Shown: positions 21,494 to 31,315, numbered from the stretch's first letter. The stretch is 64,000 nt of DNA from Clostridiaceae bacterium (GCA_902363375.1 CABIZX010000005.1:1-64000), one strand, 5' to 3'. The notes: a model not told the origin generated them from the letters alone. Numbers and translations are program-made.

Positions 21494-21509
21494 ATGTATC
21501 ATTAAAACA

Positions 21510-22664
21510 TTACAGTTTTTTGATAATTGAATTTAGAGAAGATAAAATATAAGATATGTCCTTATCATCATTAAAGTATCCAAAACTAAATCTTAAAGTT
21601 CCATTAGGATAAGTTCCTATAGTTTTATGAGCTAAAGGAGCACAGTGAAGGCCAGTTCTAGTTATAATATTATATTCAGAGTCTAAAATAAATCCAAGCT
21701 CACTATTATCTATTTTAGATGAATTTACAGATATAGTTGAAGTTCTATTTTCGGTATTTAGATAACCATAGACCTTCATAGTAGGAATGTTTAATATACC
21801 ATCAATAAACTTTTGTGTTAGATAATCTTCATATTCTTTAATTGTAGATACCCCTTCATTTTTTATAAAATTTATTCCACTAAGGAGTCCAGCTATACCA
21901 GGAGCATTAACAGTACCACTTTCAAATTTATCAGGTAAAAACTTAGGTTGAATTATATCAGATGAAACACTTCCTGTACCACCAACTATTAGAGGGGAAC
22001 AAATATCATTCATTGAATCATCTATAATAAATCCGCCTATGCCTTGAGGTCCTAATAAACTTTTATGTCCAGTGAAAGCTAAAGCATTACAATTTAATTT
22101 ATGAAAGTCTAATTCTAAAACTCCAGCAGTTTGTGCACTATCAATAATGAAGAATATATCATTATTTTTACATATTTCACCGATTAAAGATAAAGGTTGA
22201 ATAGTACCAATTATATTAGAACCATGAGATAGAGTTACAAGTTTAGTATTATCTTTGATTTTACTTTTAAAATCTGATATATCAATTTCACCGAACTCAT
22301 TACACTTAAGTATATCTAATTCAATTATGCCCTTAGATTTTAACTCGTTTAAGGTTCTAAGAGTACTGTTATGGTCCATAGAGGATGTTATAACATGCCA
22401 ACCAGGTTTAACAATACCTTTAATCAAGATATTTAAAGACATAGTGATATTAGATGTAAATATTACATTCTTAGTATCAGGAAAATTAAAAAGGTCACAT
22501 ATAGCATTTCTACACTGAAAGATTATCTTATTTCCTTTTAATGATGATGTGGATGCACCTCTTCCAGGATTACCTCCTATATTTTTCATATAATTTAACA
22601 TATCATTATAAACGCAATCAGGTTTTGGAAACGATGTAGCTGCATTGTCTACATAAATTTGCAT
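21510..22664 (-). CDS. Cysteine desulfurase-like class V aminotransferase
   Basis: PLP enzyme of 384 residues resembling the EF2568-type cysteine desulfurase family. The PLP lysine lies in FTGHKSLLGPQG (near 200) and the persulfide cysteine in TRTGLHCAPLAHK (near 339). It starts MQIYVDNAATSFPKP after AGGAGGTAA. The divergent neighbours YedF and DUF3343 are markers of selenium metabolism, so it may mobilise sulfur or selenium for a labile selenium cofactor; that role is inferred. It is a different subfamily from the IscS of Fe-S assembly. Confidence 0.85.
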   Translation of the reverse strand: MQIYVDNAATSFPKPDCVYNDMLNYMKNIGGNPGRGASTSSLKGNKIIFQCRNAICDLFNFPDTKNVIFTSNITMSLNILIKGIVKPGWHVITSSMDHNSTLRTLNELKSKGIIELDILKCNEFGEIDISDFKSKIKDNTKLVTLSHGSNIIGTIQPLSLIGEICKNNDIFFIIDSAQTAGVLELDFHKLNCNALAFTGHKSLLGPQGIGGFIIDDSMNDICSPLIVGGTGSVSSDIIQPKFLPDKFESGTVNAPGIAGLLSGINFIKNEGVSTIKEYEDYLTQKFIDGILNIPTMKVYGYLNTENRTSTISVNSSKIDNSELGFILDSEYNIITRTGLHCAPLAHKTIGTYPNGTLRFSFGYFNDDKDISYILSSLNSIIKKL

Positions 22665-23024
22665 AATATTACCTCCTAGGTTAAATTTATAATATAGAAA
22701 TACATAATAAGTAGATTTTATATATTTTAAATTTAAATATGATATATTCTATACATTTGATATAATTAATTTAATGTATAAATTTTAATATATTAAATTA
22801 ATTATATATATCAGCTAAGTTAGAATTTAAAATAAACTTAAGTTAAAGATTTAAATAAGTCTTATACATAATAATATTTATTTAAATAATTTAGTATAAC
22901 TCAATGATACAACATTATAATATAGATATACAACATTATGTCTAGAGATTAGTTTAGTGATAATAAATTAGTAGATAATAATCATTTTATAAAAGATAAT
23001 AATTTTGATAGGGGGAAAATAACT
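22665..23024. other. Divergent intergenic region (360 bp)
   Basis: Extremely AT-rich; no gene seen. It must hold the divergent promoters of the desulfurase-like gene and yedF. The main structure is an all-AT inverted repeat: ATATAATTAATTTAAT (22760-22775) and ATTAAATTAATTATAT (22792-22807). Confidence 0.6.
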
Positions 23025-23627
23025 GTGGAAAATATTAATAATATAATTGATTGTAAAGGCTTAAATTGTCCAATTCCAGTAGTAAATACTAAAAAGTATT
23101 TTGATAACTTGAAAAGTGGAGTTGGCGTAACTATTGTAGATAATGAGGTTGCGAAGAATAATATAGTTAAATTTGCACAAGGAAATGGGTTTACATACGA
23201 AGTTGAAGTGAAAGAAGGAAATTTATTCTATATAACAATCACCAAGGGAGAAGCTAAAGTAGAGGCTATAAATTTAGCAAGTAAAAATAACAAAGAAAAA
23301 TTTACTATAGTAATAGGATCGGATAAGTTAGGAAATGGAGATGACGAATTAGGGGTAGCTCTTATGAAGAGTTATTTATTTGCTTTATCTGAAGCAGAAG
23401 TCATTCCAGATAATTTACTATTTTTAAATGGTGGAGTAAAATTAGTAGTTGAAGGGGCACTTACTCTTGATAGTATAAAACGATTAAAAGAAAGAGGTGT
23501 AAATATACAAAGCTGTGGTCTTTGTCTAGATTTTTATGGATTAAAGGAAAATATTGCAGTCGGAGAAATTACCAATATGTATGCAATAATTGAAATGATG
23601 AACAATGGTAAAACAATAAAACTATAA
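23025..23627 (+). CDS. yedF: YedF-type sulfurtransferase-like selenium protein
   Basis: 200 residues. The N-terminal TusA/SirA-like domain carries the CPxP motif (CKGLNCPIPVVNTKK), and the C-terminal DsrE-like domain carries VEGALTLDSIKRL and CGLC. This two-domain form is the YedF family associated with labile-selenium-cofactor enzymes. The start is GTG after GGGGGAAAA. A DUF3343 gene follows 26 bp downstream. Confidence 0.88.
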   Translation: MENINNIIDCKGLNCPIPVVNTKKYFDNLKSGVGVTIVDNEVAKNNIVKFAQGNGFTYEVEVKEGNLFYITITKGEAKVEAINLASKNNKEKFTIVIGSDKLGNGDDELGVALMKSYLFALSEAEVIPDNLLFLNGGVKLVVEGALTLDSIKRLKERGVNIQSCGLCLDFYGLKENIAVGEITNMYAIIEMMNNGKTIKL

Positions 23628-23653
23628 TTAAGTAGACTTAGGAGATATAAGAA

Positions 23654-23908
23654 ATGCAGGAATTTTTAATTGTAACTTTTAATAATACTCATGAAGCTAT
23701 GAAGGCAGAATTAGCTTGTGTTAATGAAGGGATTAAAGTTACTATGATGCCAACACCAACATATATAACAAAGAGTTGTGGAATAAGTTTGAGAGCGAAT
23801 ATAGACATTATAGATAATTTTAAAAAGATGGTAGAAAATAAAGAAATTGAATATAAAACTATCTACCATTTTAAAGATAATAAATTAACTGAGATAAATA
23901 TTGTCTAG
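23654..23908 (+). CDS. DUF3343 putative Se/S carrier protein
   Basis: 84 residues with the pattern FLIVTFNNTHEAMKAE, PTPTYITKSCGISLRA and a single conserved cysteine. DUF3343 proteins are described as putative Se/S carriers and travel with yedF and the desulfurase-like gene, as here. The cysteine may carry sulfur or selenium; inferred. Confidence 0.82.
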   Translation: MQEFLIVTFNNTHEAMKAELACVNEGIKVTMMPTPTYITKSCGISLRANIDIIDNFKKMVENKEIEYKTIYHFKDNKLTEINIV

Positions 23909-23996
23909 TATAATGAGTAAAAATTAATTCTAATAATCTTAGAACAATATAGTTTATGTATGTTTATAATTGGAAACACTAATATAGGAGAAATAT

Positions 23997-24188
23997 ATGA
24001 AAGAATTTGATTTAAATGATATTGTAGAAACTAAAAAAACACATCCATGTGGTAGCAATAAATGGGAAGTAATTAGAATGGGTGCAGATATAAAAATTAG
24101 ATGTACTGGATGTGATAGAATTGTTATGATTCCTAGAAGCAAGTTTGAAAAGAGTATAAAAAAGGTTATTAAAACTGCAGAAAGCTAA
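23997..24188 (+). CDS. DUF951 family small protein
   Basis: 63 residues, MKEFDLNDIVETKKTHPCG, then KIRCTGCDRIVMIPR. The pattern matches DUF951 (like B. subtilis YyzM), usually next to rpsF or near the origin. The two Cys/Cys-Cys clusters suggest metal binding. Function unknown. Confidence 0.85.
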   Translation: MKEFDLNDIVETKKTHPCGSNKWEVIRMGADIKIRCTGCDRIVMIPRSKFEKSIKKVIKTAES

Positions 24189-24198
24189 CATAGGAATA

Positions 24199-24227
24199 TT
24201 GACTTAATAAATTTATTATGATATAAT
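24199..24227 (+). promoter_or_regulatory. rpsF-ssb-rpsR promoter
   Basis: TTGACT (24199-24204), 17 nt, TATAAT (24222-24227), with a TG extended -10. Confidence 0.88.
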
Positions 24228-24239
24228 TTGATGATGTAA

Positions 24240-24278
24240 TCCCTGCTGTGAAAATCACAGCCGTTAGTCCGGGGGGAG
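24240..24278 (+). ncRNA. S6:S18 ribosomal-protein leader motif
   Basis: The rpsF leader forms a CTGTG-AAAAT-CACAG hairpin (about 24246-24260) directly followed by CCG and then GTTAGTCCGG. A hairpin with an adjacent CCG is the hallmark of the leader bound by the S6:S18 complex for autoregulation. The match is by eye only. Confidence 0.75.
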
Positions 24279-24290
24279 GAGGTGAAACTA

Positions 24291-24581
24291 ATGAGATCAT
24301 ATGAAACTATATTCATATTACACCCATCATTAGACGAGGAGGCTGTTAAAGCTAACGTTGAAAAGTTTAAAGGTGTAATAGAAAACAATGGTGGAGAAGT
24401 TGAAAGCGTTGATGTTTGGGGTAGAAGAAAGCTAGCTTACGAAATCGCAAAAGTTAACGAAGGTGTATATACATTAATCAACTTTAAAGCTGATGCTGAA
24501 TTACCTAAAGAGTTAGACAGAGTATTCAGAATTACAGATGGTGTTATAAGACATATTATAATCAATCCAGAAAGCAAGTAG
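24291..24581 (+). CDS. rpsF: 30S ribosomal protein S6
   Basis: 96 residues starting [17 protein letters not shown], with [11 protein letters not shown] and a C-terminal RHIIIN. I chose ATG 24291, since GGAGGAGGTG lies just upstream and overlaps the alternative GTG at 24282. S6 binds S18 on the 30S platform. It is the first gene of rpsF-ssb-rpsR. Confidence 0.97.
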   Translation: MRSYETIFILHPSLDEEAVKANVEKFKGVIENNGGEVESVDVWGRRKLAYEIAKVNEGVYTLINFKADAELPKELDRVFRITDGVIRHIIINPESK

Positions 24582-24589
24582 GTGGTATA

Positions 24590-25027
24590 ATGAATAAGGT
24601 TGTTTTAATCGGAAGATTAACCAAAGACCCAGAGTTAAAGTTTACTCCAGGTACAGGTACAGCTGTAGCCACATTTACAATTGCAGTCAATAGAAGATTT
24701 AAGAGGGAAGGTCAACCAGAGGCAGACTTTATACCTGTAGTAGTATGGGGTAAACAAGCTGAAAGTACTGCAAACTACATGAGTAAGGGTAAACTTATAA
24801 GTGTAGCTGGCAGAATAGAAACTCGTTCTTATGAAGCTAAAGACGGTGGAAGAAGATATGTTACTGAAGTAGTAGCTGATGAAGTAAGTTTCCTTGAATG
24901 GGGTGGCAATAAAACATCAGAAATGAATACTGGAGCAGTTTCTCATAATAATTCATCAATACCATCAGACTATTTTGGTGGTGGAGATATGACTCCGATT
25001 GATGATGGTGAGGATATGCCATTTTAA
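24590..25027 (+). CDS. ssb: Single-stranded DNA-binding protein
   Basis: 145 residues: an OB-fold ([19 protein letters not shown] through VSFLEWGG), a short low-complexity linker and the acidic C-terminal tip DDGEDMPF, which docks partner proteins. It lies 8 bp after rpsF. The conserved rpsF-ssb-rpsR order identifies it as the main replication SSB. Confidence 0.98.
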   Translation: MNKVVLIGRLTKDPELKFTPGTGTAVATFTIAVNRRFKREGQPEADFIPVVVWGKQAESTANYMSKGKLISVAGRIETRSYEAKDGGRRYVTEVVADEVSFLEWGGNKTSEMNTGAVSHNNSSIPSDYFGGGDMTPIDDGEDMPF

Positions 25028-25051
25028 TAATTAGGTAAGGAGGTAAGTGCA

Positions 25052-25315
25052 ATGGCTTATGATAGAAATGATAAAAGTGATAGAAGAAAAGGCGGAAACA
25101 GAAAGAGAACTAAGAGAAAAGTATGTGCTTTCTGTATGGATAAAGCAACTTCTATAGATTATAAAGATATCAATAAATTAAGAAAGTACGTTACAGAAAA
25201 AGGTAAAATATTACCAAGAAGAATTTCTGGAAACTGTGCTAAACACCAAAGAATGCTAACTGTAGCTATTAAAAGAGCTAGAAACATAGCATTATTACCA
25301 TTCACAACTGAATAG
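25052..25315 (+). CDS. rpsR: 30S ribosomal protein S18
   Basis: 87 residues with a basic N-terminus, [17 protein letters not shown] and [18 protein letters not shown]. The cysteines suggest a zinc-containing (C+) version. It starts after AAGGAGGTAA and is closed by a strong terminator. Confidence 0.97.
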   Translation: MAYDRNDKSDRRKGGNRKRTKRKVCAFCMDKATSIDYKDINKLRKYVTEKGKILPRRISGNCAKHQRMLTVAIKRARNIALLPFTTE

Positions 25316-25351
25316 TAGTAATCAATTTGGTTAAAAACATATAATTGATAT

Positions 25352-25388
25352 AAAACTAGTGAATCATTGTCATTCACTAGTTTTTTAT
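25352..25388 (+). terminator. Terminator after rpsR
   Basis: AAAACTAGTGAAT (25352-25364) and ATTCACTAGTTTT (25372-25384), 7-nt loop, then more T. Confidence 0.9.
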
Positions 25389-25496
25389 TTTAACTATATC
25401 TAACTGTGAAATAAAGGTAAATATATCTATAATCAGTTGCATAAATATTAAAAAAATTTTACAATAGACTTATAGCCTAAAGAAAGGATGATTCTT

Positions 25497-25814
25497 ATGA
25501 GACGAGAAGAGTTTAATATTATGTCCAATATAAAAGTGATAGAAGGACTGAAGGCAGAATTAGTTTGTATTGTAGGTGATTTTTTTAAGTTATTAAGTAG
25601 AGGTAGTAATATAGCGCAAGATGCAATATTAGATTGTATATCAGGAGCAATAATAATACTATATATTTTAGCAGAAAAGTTAGGGTATTCTCATTTAGCA
25701 ATTGATGAGACTATGAAGAAAAAGTTAAAAGTTGGAATAGTAGAAGGAGATCCTCTTGAAAAAAATGGTAAAGAGTTAAGTAAGCTTTATGATCATATAC
25801 GAGAAAGGAATTAA
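25497..25814 (+). CDS. MazG-like family protein
   Basis: 105 residues, nearly all helical: LKAELVCIVGDFFKLLSRG, LDCISGAIIILYILAEKLG and GDPLEKNGKELSKLYDHI. It resembles the short MazG-like family beside yybS in clostridia; the classical EExxE metal site of MazG is not obvious, so pyrophosphatase activity is uncertain. I prefer the ATG at 25497 with AAGGATG upstream, over the ATG at 25488 that lies inside it. Confidence 0.7.
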   Translation: MRREEFNIMSNIKVIEGLKAELVCIVGDFFKLLSRGSNIAQDAILDCISGAIIILYILAEKLGYSHLAIDETMKKKLKVGIVEGDPLEKNGKELSKLYDHIRERN

Positions 25815-25826
25815 AAGGAGGATGTT

Positions 25827-26822
25827 ATGGAACAAAAGATTAGTACAAAAAGTTTAGCCGAAGCTGCATTTATGGCAGGGATTATAGCTATAATAAATAT
25901 TGCTACACTATATATTCCATTTTTAGATGTAATAGGTCTAATAGTATTACCAATCATAGTAGCTATCGTGTATTATAGAAATGGAATAAAATATTCTATA
26001 GGAAGTATAGTGGTAAGTGCCATAATAGTTGCCATATCAATTAATCCAGTTTCAGCTATAATTTCCGGTGTGTCTTATGGAATAGTAGGTATAACTTTAG
26101 GTTATTGCTTAAAGAGTAATAAAAACAAATATAATACGTTAGTACTGTTAATTATAGCATATATAATATCTATGATAGTTCAAGTATGGTTAACTAGTAA
26201 ATTAATTAGTAATATAAGTATAGTTCAGTTTATGAATAATGAGTTAAATACATATGCAGATGGACTCAAAGAATATATAGCTCAAACTAAAACAGTTTAT
26301 AGTAGTATGGGTATGGGTAGTGCACAACTACAAATATTGGATCAAATATCATCTATATTTACAGTGGAAATTTTATCTATGTTTATACCAGCAGCAATAT
26401 TTATAGTTGGATTTATACAGGCGTATGCTACTAAATTATTTGCACAGATTATATTTAAAAAGCTTAAATATACAGAAGTAAAATTCTTAAGGTTTTCAGA
26501 ATTTTATATATCTAACTTAGTAGGAGCTACATTGATTGCTATCATTAGTATTGGTGGAATAATAGGAGGTAGAGGAATTAAAGGTGGACTATTTTTATAT
26601 AATTCAACCCTCTTGCTAACAATTATTATATTATCTGTCAATGGGGTAGCTACAACTGATTATTTTTTAAGAAATAAGATTGGAATGTCTAATGGCGTAA
26701 GAATATTTTTATTAGCTCTTTTATTTATGATTGGATCACCTATAATTTTTGGTATAATAGGTTTTATAGAAATGATGTTAGACTTTAGAAAATTGGATCC
26801 ATATAGAATCAGAAAGGCGTAA
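25827..26822 (+). CDS. yybS: YybS-type DUF2232 membrane protein
   Basis: 331 residues, strongly hydrophobic, with about eight membrane segments and an N-terminal stretch resembling an S component (KSLAEAAFMAGIIAIINIA). It fits DUF2232/YybS, which precedes gdpP (yybT) and rplI in B. subtilis as here. The function is not established. Only 3 bp separate it from gdpP. Confidence 0.85.
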   Translation: MEQKISTKSLAEAAFMAGIIAIINIATLYIPFLDVIGLIVLPIIVAIVYYRNGIKYSIGSIVVSAIIVAISINPVSAIISGVSYGIVGITLGYCLKSNKNKYNTLVLLIIAYIISMIVQVWLTSKLISNISIVQFMNNELNTYADGLKEYIAQTKTVYSSMGMGSAQLQILDQISSIFTVEILSMFIPAAIFIVGFIQAYATKLFAQIIFKKLKYTEVKFLRFSEFYISNLVGATLIAIISIGGIIGGRGIKGGLFLYNSTLLLTIIILSVNGVATTDYFLRNKIGMSNGVRIFLLALLFMIGSPIIFGIIGFIEMMLDFRKLDPYRIRKA

Positions 26823-26825
26823 TAT

Positions 26826-28817
26826 ATGAATAAAGAAAATTTTAAAGAAATATTATCTAACTTCATAAAAAGTAAAATATGTATATTTGTAGTGATTATA
26901 TTAACTATAATATTTTTTATAACAGGTAAAGTAATTTTTTCTATTATACTTCTTTTAATATATATAGCCTTATTGTTATATTCTATTTCTTATAATAGTA
27001 GGGAAAAAGTTAATAGTAATGCTGAAAATATAATATATGAGATTAGCACAGTTAAATCTACAGCTTTTTCCAAGGTTCCATTTCCAACTATGTTCTTGTC
27101 AGAACAGGGAGATATAGTTTGGTGTAATGAAAAACTATCCTCAATCTTAGAAAATACTGATATTATAGGCAAAAATATAAAGGAAGTAATAAAAGAGATA
27201 AATATAAAATTAGTATTAGAAGGAAAAAAGTTAGAATATAAAGAAATCGCTTTTATTAATCGAAATTATGATATTTACTTAAGCATTGTTGATAATCATG
27301 ATATTAATGAAGAAAATAAGCTTATAATAGCCTGTTTTGATGATATTACTAATAATATTAATTTGATAAAGCAAATTAACGAATCTAAGGAAAGTATAAT
27401 GCTTATCGAGGTAGATAATTTAGATGATGTTATTAAAACAACGGAAGAAGACTTAAGACCGCAGCTTATAGCTGATATAGATAGAACTATAAACAATTAT
27501 GCCAATAGTCTTCAAGCTATGATAAGAAAATACTCATCCAATAAATATGTATTGACTACTAAAGATATCAATATAGAAAACGAAATGAATAAGAAGTTTG
27601 ATATATTAGATATAATTAGAGAGGTAAGTAGTGGAAATAAACTTACGGTAACATTAAGTATAGGGGTAGGTAGAGGTGGAGAGACGCCAGCTCAAAATCA
27701 TGAATTTGCAACAATAGCAAAAGATTTGGCTCTTAGTAGGGGTGGAGATCAGTGTGTAGTAAAAAGCTTTGAAAAGGTATCTTTTTATGGTGGAAAGACT
27801 AAGGAAGTTGAAAAAAGGACGAAGGTTAGAGCTAGAGTTATTGCCCATGCACTTTTAGAGCTTATAAATGAAAGTAGTAATGTAATCATAATGGGTCATC
27901 ATAATCCTGATATGGATTGTTTAGGCGCTGCAATAGGTATGTATAGTACTATAAGATCTTTAAATAAAGAGTGTTATATAGTTATGAGTGAACCTCATGA
28001 TGCTGTACAGTACATGTTAGATAGGTTAGATGAAGATGAAAACTATAAAGATACATTTATAAATATAAATAAAGCTAAAAATATAAAAAATGATAAAAGT
28101 TTATTAATAGTAGTCGATGTTCATAATGAAAGCTATGTACTTTCTATGGAAGTAGTAAATTGCTTTAATAGAATAGTAATCATAGATCATCATAGAAAAA
28201 CAAAAGATTTTATACAAGGTGCATTGTTAAGTTATGTAGAAACATATGCATCATCAACATCTGAATTAATAACAGAATTAATTCAATACATGGTTGAAAA
28301 ACCAAAATTAAGAGAGATAGAGGCAGTAGCCCTATTATCAGGAATATGTTTAGACACTAAGAACTTCTGCTTTAAAACTGGAGTAAGAACTTTTGAGGCA
28401 GCAGCATTTTTAAGAAGATTGGGTGCTGACACTGTAGATGTAAAAAGGATTTTTAGTGAAGCTCTAGATGTTTATATAACAAGAGCGGATATAATAAAAA
28501 CTGCAAAAGTAAGAGATAAAATAGCTGTAGCCAAGTGTCCACCTGAGATAACAAATTCTGTATTACCTGCACAGGCAGCGGATGAATTGCTAAATATTAC
28601 AGGTATTCAAGCATCCTTTGTTATTGCTAAAATAGAAGAGGGCACTTATATAAGTGGAAGATCCTTAGGTGAAATAAATGTTCAAGTAATACTAGAATAT
28701 TTAGGTGGTGGAGGACATTTAACAATGGCTGCGGCTAGGATTAAAGACACAACACAAGAGCAAGCAGAAGAATTATTAAATGATGCTATAGAAAAATACT
28801 TAAGGAAGGGTGAATAA
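26826..28817 (+). CDS. gdpP: Cyclic-di-AMP phosphodiesterase GdpP
   Basis: Degrades the second messenger c-di-AMP. It has 663 residues: two membrane helices (about 14-60), a PAS domain (about 70-150), a degenerate GGDEF-like domain (about 170-300) without a GGDEF motif, then the DHH domain ([11 protein letters not shown] near 357, [14 protein letters not shown] near 453) and DHHA1 ([13 protein letters not shown] near 625). All metal-ligand motifs of the DHH site appear intact. The yybS-gdpP-rplI order is the conserved one. Confidence 0.96.
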   Translation: MNKENFKEILSNFIKSKICIFVVIILTIIFFITGKVIFSIILLLIYIALLLYSISYNSREKVNSNAENIIYEISTVKSTAFSKVPFPTMFLSEQGDIVWCNEKLSSILENTDIIGKNIKEVIKEINIKLVLEGKKLEYKEIAFINRNYDIYLSIVDNHDINEENKLIIACFDDITNNINLIKQINESKESIMLIEVDNLDDVIKTTEEDLRPQLIADIDRTINNYANSLQAMIRKYSSNKYVLTTKDINIENEMNKKFDILDIIREVSSGNKLTVTLSIGVGRGGETPAQNHEFATIAKDLALSRGGDQCVVKSFEKVSFYGGKTKEVEKRTKVRARVIAHALLELINESSNVIIMGHHNPDMDCLGAAIGMYSTIRSLNKECYIVMSEPHDAVQYMLDRLDEDENYKDTFININKAKNIKNDKSLLIVVDVHNESYVLSMEVVNCFNRIVIIDHHRKTKDFIQGALLSYVETYASSTSELITELIQYMVEKPKLREIEAVALLSGICLDTKNFCFKTGVRTFEAAAFLRRLGADTVDVKRIFSEALDVYITRADIIKTAKVRDKIAVAKCPPEITNSVLPAQAADELLNITGIQASFVIAKIEEGTYISGRSLGEINVQVILEYLGGGGHLTMAAARIKDTTQEQAEELLNDAIEKYLRKGE

Positions 28818-28819
28818 TA

Positions 28820-29266
28820 ATGAAAGTTATTTTATTACAAGATGTAAAATCAGTTGGGAAAAAAGGTGAGGTTGTTAATGCATCTGATGGATATGCAAGA
28901 AATTTCTTATTTCCTAAGAAGTTAGCACAGGAAGCAAATGATGTTAATATGCACATCTTAAATAAAAAGAATGAAGCTGATAGAAAGAAGAAACTAGCTG
29001 AAATAGAAGAGGCTCAAAAGGTTGCAAATGGGTTAAAGGATAAAGAAGTAGTTATTTATGCTAAATCAGGAGATAACGGAAGATTATTTGGAGCGATAAC
29101 AACAAAGGATATTTCTCAGGAAATGGAAAAACAGCTAAATGTCATAGTGGATAAGAAAAAAATAGTAGTTAATACCATTAAGACAATGGGATCATACGAT
29201 GTAGAGGTAAAGCTATATCCTGAAATATCAACTAAAATAAAGGTTATTATAAAAGAACAGCAATAG
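28820..29266 (+). CDS. rplI: 50S ribosomal protein L9
   Basis: 148 residues starting [19 protein letters not shown], with [15 protein letters not shown], a long connecting helix and a C-terminal domain ([12 protein letters not shown]). It starts 2 bp after gdpP, which suggests coupling. Confidence 0.97.
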   Translation: MKVILLQDVKSVGKKGEVVNASDGYARNFLFPKKLAQEANDVNMHILNKKNEADRKKKLAEIEEAQKVANGLKDKEVVIYAKSGDNGRLFGAITTKDISQEMEKQLNVIVDKKKIVVNTIKTMGSYDVEVKLYPEISTKIKVIIKEQQ

Positions 29267-29281
29267 ATTCTAAAAACCGAG

Positions 29282-29330
29282 GGGAGGAAAGCATAGAGGG
29301 AATAAAGATCCTTCTATGCTAATAATTTTG
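29282..29330 (+). promoter_or_regulatory. lonC ribosome site with intervening hairpin
   Basis: GGGGAGG (29281-29287) is followed by a hairpin: AGCATAGAGGGA (29290-29301) and TCCTTCTATGCT (29309-29320). The ATG at 29316 lies inside the 3' arm and 28 nt from the ribosome site. If the hairpin forms, the in-frame TTG at 29328 lies at an effective distance of about 9 nt. Confidence 0.6.
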
Positions 29331-31217
29331 AATATAAATTCAGTTGATAAATTAAATAATTTTAGCTTAGAAGAAGAACTAACTATAGAAGTAGAAATAG
29401 AAGTCTTATGTGAGGTTATGTACAAGCTTCTAGATGAAGGAACTATTAGAGGTCGAGCAGTAAAATTTAAAGTTCAAAAGCATCTAAATAGCAAAGATAT
29501 GTACAGAAAGCTATATGCTATAAATAAAATAGTTACAAATGGTAAGGGGATTAGTATTCCACCAAATGAAAGCAATGTAGAAGAAGTTCTAAAAGAAACT
29601 AGTTTAGAAATAAGTGAGCTTTTAGCTAAAAGATATGTACAAAATAAGTTGGATGCAGAAGTAGAAAAGCAGATAATAGAAAAACAGGACAAGTATATAG
29701 ATGAAGTTAGACTAGGAATTATAAAGAAGCAAAGAGGGCCTGAAAATAGTAAAACTCTTAAGAAATATGCAGAGTTAGAGTGCTTAGATGCAAAACATTT
29801 AACTCAAAATATTATGAGTATGCTTAGACCTGAAAGTTTTTCAGAAATAATTGGACAAGAAAGAGCCATTAAATCTCTAACATCAAAGATGGCATCTCCA
29901 TATCCACAGCATATTATTTTATATGGACCACCAGGGGTAGGTAAGACGACAGCAGCTAGAATTGCTCTTGAAGAGGTTAAAAAATTAAAACACACTCCTT
30001 ATAATAAAGATGCAAAGTTTGTGGAAGTAGATGGAACAACTTTAAGATGGGATCCAAGGGAGATATCAAATCCACTATTAGGTTCAGTACATGATCCTAT
30101 ATATCAAGGTTCAAAGAGAGATTTAGCAGAAAGTGGTACTCCAGAGCCTAAGACTGGATTAGTTACAGAAGCACACGGTGGAGTTTTATTTATAGATGAA
30201 ATAGGTGAGTTAGATTATACTCTTCAAAATAAATTATTAAAAGTTTTAGAAGATAAAAGGGTCGAATTCTCATCATCTTACTATGACCCAGATGATGAAA
30301 GTACACCTAAATATATCAAATATCTATTTGAAAAAGGTGCTCCAGCAGATTTTGTTTTAATAGGAGCTACAACAAGAGAACCTAGCGAAATTAATCCAGC
30401 ATTAAGGTCAAGATGCACAGAAGTTTATTTTGAGCCACTTTCTTCTTTTGATATAGAAAAAGTTGTATTAAATGCAGCTGAAAAGTTAAATATTAAATTA
30501 GAAGAGGGTTTAGCAAAAGAAATAAGTAGATATACTATAGAAGGTAGAAAAGCTGTAAATATACTTGCAGATGTATATGGATATGTGTTATTGAATAATG
30601 AAGATAGAGAAAATATAATCATAACTATCTCTGATTTTAATGAAGTAGCATCTAATAATAGACTAAGGCCATATGAGGATATTAGTGATTTAGATTCTAA
30701 AGAAGTTGGACAGATTTTTGGCCTTGGTGTATCTGGTTTCCTAGGTTCAACTTTAGAAATAGAATGTGCAGCATTTGAGTCTAGAGAAAAAGGAAAGGGA
30801 ACTATTAGATTTAATGAGACTGCTGGTTCCATGGCTAAGGATTCCGTATTTAATGCGGCTTCTGTAATAAGAAAAGTTACTGATAAGGAAATTAGAGATT
30901 ATGATATTCATGTAAATGTAATTGGTGGTGGAAAAATTGACGGACCATCAGCCGGTGCAGCTATAACAACATGTATTATAAGTACCATTTTAAATAAACC
31001 ATTAAGACAGGATATTGCCATTACTGGTGAAATATCAATAAAAGGTAAAGTGAAACCAGTAGGCGGAGTATTTGAAAAAATATATGGAGCAAAAAGAAAG
31101 GGTATAAGACAGGTAATAATCCCAAAAGATAACTTAAAGGATGTTCCAGCTAATATTGAAAATATAGAGGTTACAGCTGTATCAACAATAGAAGAACTTT
31201 TAGAATTGGTATTCTAG
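29316..31217 (+). CDS. lonC: ATP-dependent protease, Lon family (LonC type)
   Basis: 633 residues. It lacks the usual Lon N-terminal domain and has a helical N-region, an AAA+ module (Walker A GPPGVGKTT near 204, Walker B VLFIDEIGELD) and a C-terminal serine-lysine protease domain (GPSAGAA near 543, catalytic Ser about 545; Lys about 40 residues later in IKGKVKPVGG). This layout fits the sporulation-associated LonC of clostridia rather than housekeeping LonA. The start may be ATG 29316 or TTG 29328. It forms the end of the rplI segment and has its own terminator. Confidence 0.88.
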   Translation: MLIILNINSVDKLNNFSLEEELTIEVEIEVLCEVMYKLLDEGTIRGRAVKFKVQKHLNSKDMYRKLYAINKIVTNGKGISIPPNESNVEEVLKETSLEISELLAKRYVQNKLDAEVEKQIIEKQDKYIDEVRLGIIKKQRGPENSKTLKKYAELECLDAKHLTQNIMSMLRPESFSEIIGQERAIKSLTSKMASPYPQHIILYGPPGVGKTTAARIALEEVKKLKHTPYNKDAKFVEVDGTTLRWDPREISNPLLGSVHDPIYQGSKRDLAESGTPEPKTGLVTEAHGGVLFIDEIGELDYTLQNKLLKVLEDKRVEFSSSYYDPDDESTPKYIKYLFEKGAPADFVLIGATTREPSEINPALRSRCTEVYFEPLSSFDIEKVVLNAAEKLNIKLEEGLAKEISRYTIEGRKAVNILADVYGYVLLNNEDRENIIITISDFNEVASNNRLRPYEDISDLDSKEVGQIFGLGVSGFLGSTLEIECAAFESREKGKGTIRFNETAGSMAKDSVFNAASVIRKVTDKEIRDYDIHVNVIGGGKIDGPSAGAAITTCIISTILNKPLRQDIAITGEISIKGKVKPVGGVFEKIYGAKRKGIRQVIIPKDNLKDVPANIENIEVTAVSTIEELLELVF

Positions 31218-31231
31218 GTAATGTAATTATT

Positions 31232-31263
31232 AAAACCCTGTGATATTATTTATACAGGGTTTT
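31232..31263 (+). terminator. Terminator after lonC
   Basis: AAAACCCTGT (31232-31241) and ACAGGGTTTT (31254-31263), then AATTTTATTT. Confidence 0.88.
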
Positions 31264-31315
31264 AATTTTATTTAACGAGATTTAACACGTAAGTTTAATT
31301 TTAAAAATATTTTAT

